DNA of 64,000 nt from Pelagerythrobacter marensis (GTDB taxonomy: Bacteria > Pseudomonadota > Alphaproteobacteria > Sphingomonadales > Sphingomonadaceae), in the NCBI RefSeq assembly GCF_001028625.1, contig NZ_CP011805.1:1426001-1490000 (forward strand), read 5' to 3'. This document shows positions 59,113-64,000 of this stretch, piece by piece. The notes below the pieces were generated by a model that was not told where the DNA came from, ran no database searches, and worked only from the letters and a program-made list of their open reading frames with translations. Each line of letters starts with the position of its first letter. The stretch's first letter is position 1. The translations under genes and the position numbers were made by a program.

Positions 59113-60083
59113 GCTGCCGATCGGAATTGCTCCGTCAAGAGCCGGCGAATGCTGCTCGCTACCGCCCTCGCCAACGGAACAGGAACCCCGTTCCCGATCT
59201 GGCGTGCCACGGGGTAGTTGCGTCCGACGAATTGCCAGTCGTCGGGCACCCCCTGCAGACGAGCGCCCTCCCTGAGAGAGATCACCCGGTTCGCCGTGGG
59301 GTGGATGTAGCGCCCCTTTGACGGGTTCTGGAAAGCACATCGCAAGGTGTTGGCGGGCCTCTCAGGGTCGATACGGCCCCAGACATCCGTGGCCTGGCAA
59401 CCCACCTGCTTCCAGGATGGCGGGCACAGCTCGGGCGCGGCTCGCATCAGGTCGCGCTTGTCTCCGCCGGCAGGAATTAGTCTCATCCGACCTTCTGCCA
59501 GAGACGTCGGCGTCGGCCATCGGTGCAATGAATCATCCGGTTCCACCGGGCGCGCCAGAACGGTTCGCGCCGGAACGGCAGGGCCTGTCGGTGTCGGAAC
59601 TACCGGCACGCCCACGCGACTTGCGATGGTGAACGAGCGCCGTCTGTATTGCGGCGTGCCATAGTCCGACGCGTCGAGCTCCCATGGGGTTACCTCGTAG
59701 TCCAGCGCGACGAGATCATCCCGGATCTTGGACCAGGCATGGGATCGCACGAATGGGGGGACGTTCTCGATGACCACGACGTCGGGCGGATTGGTCGCAG
59801 CCAGCCGGACGACTTCGAAGGCCAGCGCGTTACGCTCGTCGAGAGGGTCGCGCCGACCGAGCGTGGAGAAGCCCTGGCAGGGCGGACCCGCGATGAGCAC
59901 TTCGCAATCAGGCAGTCGCTCGAGATCCGCGACCGAGCCGCAGCGACCCACAGGCGCGATGTTCCGGCCATAGCTGGCGATGGCGTCATTGGACAGGTCG
60001 ACGGCCAGCACCGGACTGAAGCCCTGTTGCACGAAACCGCCGCTGAAAAGGCCCGCACCCGAGAAGAGATCTACAAATCGCAT
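59109..60083 (-). CDS. dcm: DNA (cytosine-5-)-methyltransferase
   Basis: A 324-residue C5 methyltransferase. All main motifs are present in order: I DLFSGAGLFSGGF, IV AGPPCQGFSTLG with catalytic Cys69, VI VVIENVPPF, VIII PQYRRRSF, IX-like RPANTLRCAF and X GNGVPVPLARAVA. The target-recognition region (about residues 170-250) is short, so the recognition site is probably short. It starts 42 bp from a divergent regulator gene; operator-like repeats overlap its start codon. No adjacent classical restriction enzyme is seen; the downstream GHKL-nuclease may take that role. Confidence 0.93.
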   Translation of the reverse strand: MRFVDLFSGAGLFSGGFVQQGFSPVLAVDLSNDAIASYGRNIAPVGRCGSVADLERLPDCEVLIAGPPCQGFSTLGRRDPLDERNALAFEVVRLAATNPPDVVVIENVPPFVRSHAWSKIRDDLVALDYEVTPWELDASDYGTPQYRRRSFTIASRVGVPVVPTPTGPAVPARTVLARPVEPDDSLHRWPTPTSLAEGRMRLIPAGGDKRDLMRAAPELCPPSWKQVGCQATDVWGRIDPERPANTLRCAFQNPSKGRYIHPTANRVISLREGARLQGVPDDWQFVGRNYPVARQIGNGVPVPLARAVASSIRRLLTEQFRSAA

Positions 60084-60109
60084 ATTGCATATGCGTTATG
60101 CGTTATGCG
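60079..60109 (+). promoter_or_regulatory. Operator repeats between dcm and the HTH regulator
   Basis: CGCATA (60079-60084) faces TATGCG (60090-60095) across 5 bp, and TATGCG recurs at 60097-60102 and 60104-60109, giving three direct copies with a 7-bp period. The first half overlaps the dcm start codon (60081-60083). This arrangement fits a regulator that limits methyltransferase expression. Confidence 0.6.
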
Positions 60110-60124
60110 ATTAAGCGAATCAAG

Positions 60125-60535
60125 ATGAAAGAGGTCGGAACCGATGAATTCCTCGCGCTCCTGCGGACGCGACTGAACGATCGCGCCCTGCCTCCGCAGG
60201 AGGTGATCGCATCGGCGATCGATACCGATCAGCCGTTCATTTCGCGGGCGAAGAGTGGTTCGTTGAAGCGGGTCACCGCGAGGGTGCGACGACTGGATGC
60301 CTATTTGTCCCGCCACGCTTCCAGATCCGCGAACCTTGCGGTAACGGACGACACCGTCTCCGGCTCGGTTAAGGACCGATCGGGGACGCGTCGACGCACG
60401 AAACGCGAGCGCGATGAGCGTGAGGTGAAGCTAGCTCGAAAGAGTTGCGAGGCGTATCTTTTGGAAGGTTACAACCCGCGGGTGCTCATCGATCAGATCG
60501 ACCTTCTCCGGCAAGCCCAGTCGAGATCGCTCTGA
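60125..60535 (+). CDS. Small putative DNA-binding regulator of the methyltransferase module
   Basis: A 136-residue basic protein. The N-terminal half has LALLRTRLNDRALPPQEVIASAIDTDQPFISRAKSG, a helix-turn-helix-like pattern in which the second helix would be the recognition helix; the middle is Arg/Lys-rich (SGTRRRTKRERDEREVK) and the end is helical. No named family is recognised. It is divergent from dcm across repeats that look like its operator, so a controller-type role is likely. The start at 60125 is preferred over ATG 60098, which lies within the operator. Confidence 0.6.
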   Translation: MKEVGTDEFLALLRTRLNDRALPPQEVIASAIDTDQPFISRAKSGSLKRVTARVRRLDAYLSRHASRSANLAVTDDTVSGSVKDRSGTRRRTKRERDEREVKLARKSCEAYLLEGYNPRVLIDQIDLLRQAQSRSL

Positions 60536-60544
60536 AGCGGGGTT

Positions 60545-61585
60545 CTAGCGCGCTCGCAGCGAATTCTCATCGTCGTTCACGAGCAACAGCGCGTCGTTGG
60601 CATTGCGTGACACGTCTAACGGACGGGTCAAAGCAGAAAGGAAACGCTCTTCCTGGTCCATGAGCGCGGGAGCGCAGAGCTTCCTGGTGACCGCGAGGCG
60701 GTCGGGCACGATGAGGCGTTGCCCCTCGATCCGATAGGAACCGGTGTAGTCGTTGCAGGACGCCCGCCCCGATATCCGACCTTCAGCGGAGAATGTCATC
60801 GTCACGCGGCTGCCGTCGATGATTCCTCGATTGTCGATGTCCTCGACCACCCACTGGTGTCCCGGACGCAATATCGCGGTTGATGAGGTGACGCGCGTGC
60901 ATTTGGGATAATCGCGAGCGCCTGCTTGCAGCTGCGCGCTGCCTCCTTTTTCCCAGAACAGGACATAGTCCGATTGCCGTGATCTTCCGTTTTCATATTT
61001 CCCGCCCGACCCGCTCGGCACCCGACGAAGGTTCTCCTCCCGGTCATCGAAACGGACGATGGCGTCGTTGTCAGAATAGAGGACCTCGATAGTCGTATCG
61101 CCGCATCTGTATGCGACTTCGTTCCGCTCGCCGCTACTGCCGCCGCCCCGCACCTGAACCAGCATCACATTGCCGAAGTCCTGGTCTCCCGCAGATGGAT
61201 GGAGCAGCCGAGCAGTGTCGGTCGTCCACGCGAGGTTTCCGTCGGGTCCGTGGATCGTCGCGCGCAGCGAATAGCGACCGCGAGCCGACAAGTCTTCAGT
61301 ATCGACCCCGAGCGTGAAGGGGATGGGAACCTGTCGTCCGTCCAGCTGGATCGTCCGGCTCGCGATGGTGTGCGATGGCGCGTCCGCCCGGGAGACATCC
61401 TCTAGGCTGATCCTCGCCGTGCTACCGGGGCGCAGGGCGATACGCTCGCGATAGACGAGATTACCGGTAAGCACGGTCTCGCCTGCCTCGACCGAACCTT
61501 CGGATTGATCTTCGACATAGGTCGTGCAGGCCGCAAGTCCGGCGTAGGCGAGCGCCGAAGAAAGGAGAAGAGTGGCGGTTTTCAC
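60545..61585 (-). CDS. YbaY/META domain-containing lipoprotein
   Basis: A 346-residue envelope protein. The signal peptide ends AYAGLAAC (Cys20), a lipobox. Residues about 38-150 (LTGNLVYRERIALRPGSTARISLEDVSRAD) match the YbaY-type beta-sandwich; the middle (VAYRCGDTTIEVLYSDND) resembles MliC-type lysozyme inhibitor; the end (ISGRASCNDYTGSYRIEGQRLIV) is a META/HslJ domain. All three are heat- or stress-related periplasmic folds. The start is GTG. It is convergent with the regulator gene and may have no link to it. Confidence 0.85.
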   Translation of the reverse strand: MKTATLLLSSALAYAGLAACTTYVEDQSEGSVEAGETVLTGNLVYRERIALRPGSTARISLEDVSRADAPSHTIASRTIQLDGRQVPIPFTLGVDTEDLSARGRYSLRATIHGPDGNLAWTTDTARLLHPSAGDQDFGNVMLVQVRGGGSSGERNEVAYRCGDTTIEVLYSDNDAIVRFDDREENLRRVPSGSGGKYENGRSRQSDYVLFWEKGGSAQLQAGARDYPKCTRVTSSTAILRPGHQWVVEDIDNRGIIDGSRVTMTFSAEGRISGRASCNDYTGSYRIEGQRLIVPDRLAVTRKLCAPALMDQEERFLSALTRPLDVSRNANDALLLVNDDENSLRAR

Positions 61586-61892
61586 GATTTCGTTCCTGGA
61601 TGTCTATACTTTCGATAGGCCAACGACATGCCGCAGCCGCCGTTCCACCAGCTAAACGATGCCGAACTCCTCAAGCGGAAAATCAATTCTGATGATCGTG
61701 CGCGGTGGCCAGCTGACACCTCCGTAGACCGTTTTCTAGGACGACTACTTTGGCGAATGCTCCATTGGAACTGGGAACCACACTTGTGCGATTGGTATCC
61801 ATGGATAGCACTTGCGAAGATGATCGTATCTGGTCGAAAGATCATGTCTGGCTGGGCTCGACTGTCGTCCCACGCAGGATAGTATCTTCCTG
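61586..61892. other. 307-bp stretch without a convincing gene
   Basis: Between the META lipoprotein start and the GNAT start. Two overlapping short frames on opposite strands (84 and 87 residues) have no family signal and no clear ribosome site. The sequence is less GC-rich than the flanking genes. It should carry promoters for both neighbours, but no clear -35/-10 pair or repeat stands out. Confidence 0.5.
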
Positions 61893-62414
61893 ATGATATC
61901 GTTCACTGATGGCTCCTGGCGCGCGATGATGCAGTCGGATCTTCCGATCGTCGCCGACATGGCCTCTTCGTCCCACCCGGATTACCCCGAGGATGCCGCA
62001 GTGTTCGCCGAGAGGCTCGAGCTCTTCCCGCAAGGTTGCGCGATCCTTGAGTGCAATGGCGAGGTGGCGGGCTATCACATTGCGCACCCCGGTCGGTTCG
62101 GCGAGCCCGTTCCCCTCGATCATTTTCTGGGATCGATACCCGACGACGCCGACGTTCTCTACCTCCATGAAATCGCCCTCTTGCCTGCCGCCAGAGGGAG
62201 CGGCGCAGCTAGCGCAGCGGTGACGAACCTCAAGAAGCTCGCCCAACGCTACGACTACGACAGGCTTGCCCTTGTTTCGGTCAATCAGACTTCGGGGTTC
62301 TGGCGGGGGCAAGGCTTCGAACCCGAAACCGGCGAGACGATCAACCGGCAACTCGCCGGCTACGGCGGCGAAAGCTCCTACATGGTCTGCGATCTGGGAA
62401 AATCTCTACCTTGA
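61893..62414 (+). CDS. GNAT family N-acetyltransferase
   Basis: A 173-residue acetyltransferase. ECNGEVAGYHIAHPGRF is the central strand pair, VLYLHEIALLPAARGSGAASAAV contains the acetyl-CoA loop (R-x-x-G-x-G-A variant), and LALVSVNQTSGFWRGQGFEPE closes the fold. The acceptor is unknown. ATG 61893 is used. It is convergent with copB, with 60 bp between the stops, and shows the lower GC bias of the accessory region. Confidence 0.85.
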   Translation: MISFTDGSWRAMMQSDLPIVADMASSSHPDYPEDAAVFAERLELFPQGCAILECNGEVAGYHIAHPGRFGEPVPLDHFLGSIPDDADVLYLHEIALLPAARGSGAASAAVTNLKKLAQRYDYDRLALVSVNQTSGFWRGQGFEPETGETINRQLAGYGGESSYMVCDLGKSLP

Positions 62415-62474
62415 TGGCACACAGTCGGACTGGTTGCCGCGGATACATCACTCAACAGCGGCGGTCGTTGGTGT

Positions 62475-63599
62475 CTAGAACCAGAACCGCACACCGATCA
62501 CGTAGTTCGTGACGTTGGGATCCTCGCCCTCAGCACGGGCATAATCTGCACTCTGGCCGATTCGCCATTCCTGATCGATTCCGATGTAGGGAGCGAACTC
62601 GCGGGCGAAGTGATATCGCAGACGCACCCCAGCTTCGATGCTGTCTAACCCCGCACCGATGCCGAGCTCGGGCACGTCCTGTGCCGAGAACGACGCTTCC
62701 ACTCGCGGCTGGACGACCAGCCGCTGCGTAATGCGCTGGTCGAGTTCGGCCTCCACGCGTGCGGTAAGGTCGCCCTGGTCGGACAGGAATGCGGCGGCGT
62801 CGATCTCAAAGAGGTAGGGCGCCAAACCCTGAATACCCACGACAGCATAGGTGCGGTCCATCGGGGCGAAGTCCTGTCGGATACCCGCCTGGAAATCGAA
62901 GAAGGGAGCGATGGCACGGCTGTATAGCGCCTGCACTTCGGCGCCTTCTATCTCTTCGCCGAAGCTGCCCTCGCCTTCCGACTTGAACCAGAACTTGTCG
63001 AGATCGCCGCCGTAGTATACCTGCAGGTCGAACAGGTAGCCATCGGCGTCTTCGTGGGCACGATACTCGAGACGGTCGCCTTGGAACCAGAAATACTGCT
63101 GGCCGCCTTGCTCATGGCGCAGGCGTTCGCGGGCTTCGTCCATCGCCTCGGCGCCCCAATAAGCGTCCGCGGCCTTCGCCGGACCCGAACCCGCCGAGGC
63201 AGGGGGTGGTCCTGAGGGAATTTCCATCGCCATGTCGTCATGCGCCATGGTCGAATGGTCCACCTGTTCGCCGGTTGCCTGCCCGTTCGGACCCGGTTCC
63301 TGGCCCATGCTCGAATGGTCCATCGACGAATGTTCCATAGTCGAGTGGTCCATAGTCGAGTGGTCCATCTGGGAATGGTCCGTGCCGCTATGATCATCGG
63401 ATTGCTGCTCGCTCGGCGCGCAGGAACCTTCGGGAACTGCGTGGCCCATCGCACGGTGCCGTTCGGCTTCCGCTTCGCACGCGTTCTGTTCCTGTGTCGA
63501 GGGGGACTCGGTCTCCCGGCCGGAAGTGGAGTGGCCTTGATGCTGCGCGAAAGCCGGCGACGCCGCCCCGACGAGCAGGATTGCGATCAGATACTTCAT
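62475..63599 (-). CDS. copB: Copper resistance protein B (outer-membrane, PcoB/CopB)
   Basis: A 374-residue outer-membrane protein of copper tolerance. The signal peptide ends ASPAFAQ. A Met/His-rich segment at about residues 70-125 has repeats of the MDHSTM type and should bind Cu(I). The C-terminal 230 residues are the CopB beta-barrel: YWGAEAMDEARERLRHEQGG, FWFQGDRLEYR, WFKSEGEGSFGEEIEGAEVQALYSRAIAPFFDFQ, ending GVRFWF with the final aromatic needed for barrel assembly. It overlaps copA by 4 bp and is translated after it. Confidence 0.93.
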   Translation of the reverse strand: MKYLIAILLVGAASPAFAQHQGHSTSGRETESPSTQEQNACEAEAERHRAMGHAVPEGSCAPSEQQSDDHSGTDHSQMDHSTMDHSTMEHSSMDHSSMGQEPGPNGQATGEQVDHSTMAHDDMAMEIPSGPPPASAGSGPAKAADAYWGAEAMDEARERLRHEQGGQQYFWFQGDRLEYRAHEDADGYLFDLQVYYGGDLDKFWFKSEGEGSFGEEIEGAEVQALYSRAIAPFFDFQAGIRQDFAPMDRTYAVVGIQGLAPYLFEIDAAAFLSDQGDLTARVEAELDQRITQRLVVQPRVEASFSAQDVPELGIGAGLDSIEAGVRLRYHFAREFAPYIGIDQEWRIGQSADYARAEGEDPNVTNYVIGVRFWF

Positions 63600-64000
63600 C
63601 CGCTTTCTCCCACGCGCTTCGCATCCGGCTGGTTGTCTTGCTGGGCCACTGTCACGACCTGGAACATGCCAGCGTGCATGTGGTAGAGAAGGTGGCAGTG
63701 AAACGCCCAGTCGCCGGGCTCATCGGCCGTCAGGTCGAACTGGGCGAAGCCCCCCGGCTGCACGATGACGGTGTGCTTCTGCGGCTGCCGGTCGGCGGGT
63801 GCGCCGTTGACCAGTTCGAAGAAGTGCCCGTGCAGGTGGATCGGGTGCGCCATCATTGTGTTGTTCACCAGCTTGACGCGCACCCGCTCGTTGTATGCAA
63901 AGCGGATCGGCTCGTCGCTGACGGCCGAGAACTTCTGCCCGTCGAACGACCACATGTATCGTTCCATGTTCCCGGTCAGGTGAATCTCCATCTGCCTGGA
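63596..64000 (-). CDS. copA: Multicopper oxidase CopA/PcoA (C-terminal part, cut by window edge)
   Basis: The last 134 residues of a periplasmic multicopper oxidase that detoxifies Cu(I). Copper ligands are visible in MMAHPIHLHGHFFELV and WAFHCHLLYHMHAGMFQVV (HCH with the axial Met), the C-terminal cluster of the family. The reading frame continues past the right edge without a start. The stop overlaps the copB start (ATGA), the usual copAB order. Confidence 0.93.
   Translation of the reverse strand, partial: SRQMEIHLTGNMERYMWSFDGQKFSAVSDEPIRFAYNERVRVKLVNNTMMAHPIHLHGHFFELVNGAPADRQPQKHTVIVQPGGFAQFDLTADEPGDWAFHCHLLYHMHAGMFQVVTVAQQDNQPDAKRVGESG

Noticed and set aside
61582..61882. Two short opposite frames of 84 and 87 residues
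   Set aside because: No family signal, no ribosome site, and they overlap each other in the gap before the GNAT gene.
1..64000. tRNA, rRNA or tmRNA genes
   Set aside because: No cloverleaf with CCA-type end or conserved rRNA stretch was recognised in the intergenic regions by eye; a covariance search would settle this.

Overview
The window looks like part of a chromosome of a high-GC alphaproteobacterium of the order Sphingomonadales, most likely an Erythrobacteraceae relative. This is inferred from gene order and protein style: a ctaC-ctaD-ctaB-ctaG-ctaE-DUF983-SURF1 oxidase block, thrC followed by an rRNA methyltransferase and folB, an L21 protein with a long Ala/Lys tail, and paired PF10118 proteins. 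No search could be run, so the genus is not fixed. No rRNA, tRNA or CRISPR array was seen.

Layout. 0-5 kb: start of ETF-ubiquinone oxidoreductase, a uracil-DNA-glycosylase-like protein, a soluble lytic transglycosylase, moaB, a glycine-zipper protein and a RarD exporter. 5-10 kb: pyrC, ygfZ, a TetR regulator next to two tandem PF10118 proteins, and a GNAT enzyme. 10-17 kb: rplU-rpmA, a lipoprotein, and a compact minus-strand run thrC > rRNA methyltransferase > folB > small protein > moaA > moaD > moaE. 16.7-18 kb: an ArsR/SRPBCC/VOC cassette. 18-24.4 kb: cytochrome aa3 oxidase structural and assembly genes. 24.6-29.9 kb: pyrE-pdxJ-acpS-lepB, an AI-2E-type permease, DUF3089 and ruvX, closely packed. 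29.9-32 kb: an unrecognised three-gene minus-strand operon beginning with a 55-residue peptide. 32-36.5 kb: two hotdog thioesterases, a zinc peptidase lipoprotein and sdhCDA (no sdhB in view). 36.5-45 kb: a MITE-like element, an SDR, prmA, a TIGR02117 protein, a GIY-YIG gene between perfect inverted palindromic repeats, ligA, an oxygenase-like protein, an alpha/beta hydrolase and recN. 45-52.4 kb: bamD, the proline pathway (proB, proC, proA), purC, a lipid kinase, purS-purQ. 52.4-54.7 kb: a GGDEF/EAL protein.

From about 54.7 kb to the right edge the content turns accessory: regularly spaced repeats like transposase-binding sites, a stand-alone TniQ/TnsD-type protein, a GHKL-ATPase fused to a PD-(D/E)XK nuclease domain, a Fic-inhibitory-helix-like micro-ORF, a complete C5-cytosine methyltransferase, a divergent small DNA-binding regulator with clear operator repeats, a META lipoprotein, a GNAT enzyme, and copB-copA copper resistance.

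The best candidate for an undescribed system is the methyltransferase / GHKL-nuclease / regulator module at 56.4-60.5 kb, read here as a putative modification-dependent defence cassette. Next come the GIY-YIG element with 30-bp inverted REP-like ends, the peptide plus cupin-like operon at 29.9-32 kb, and the 268-bp element with terminal repeats and TTA duplications placed 39 bp upstream of sdhC.
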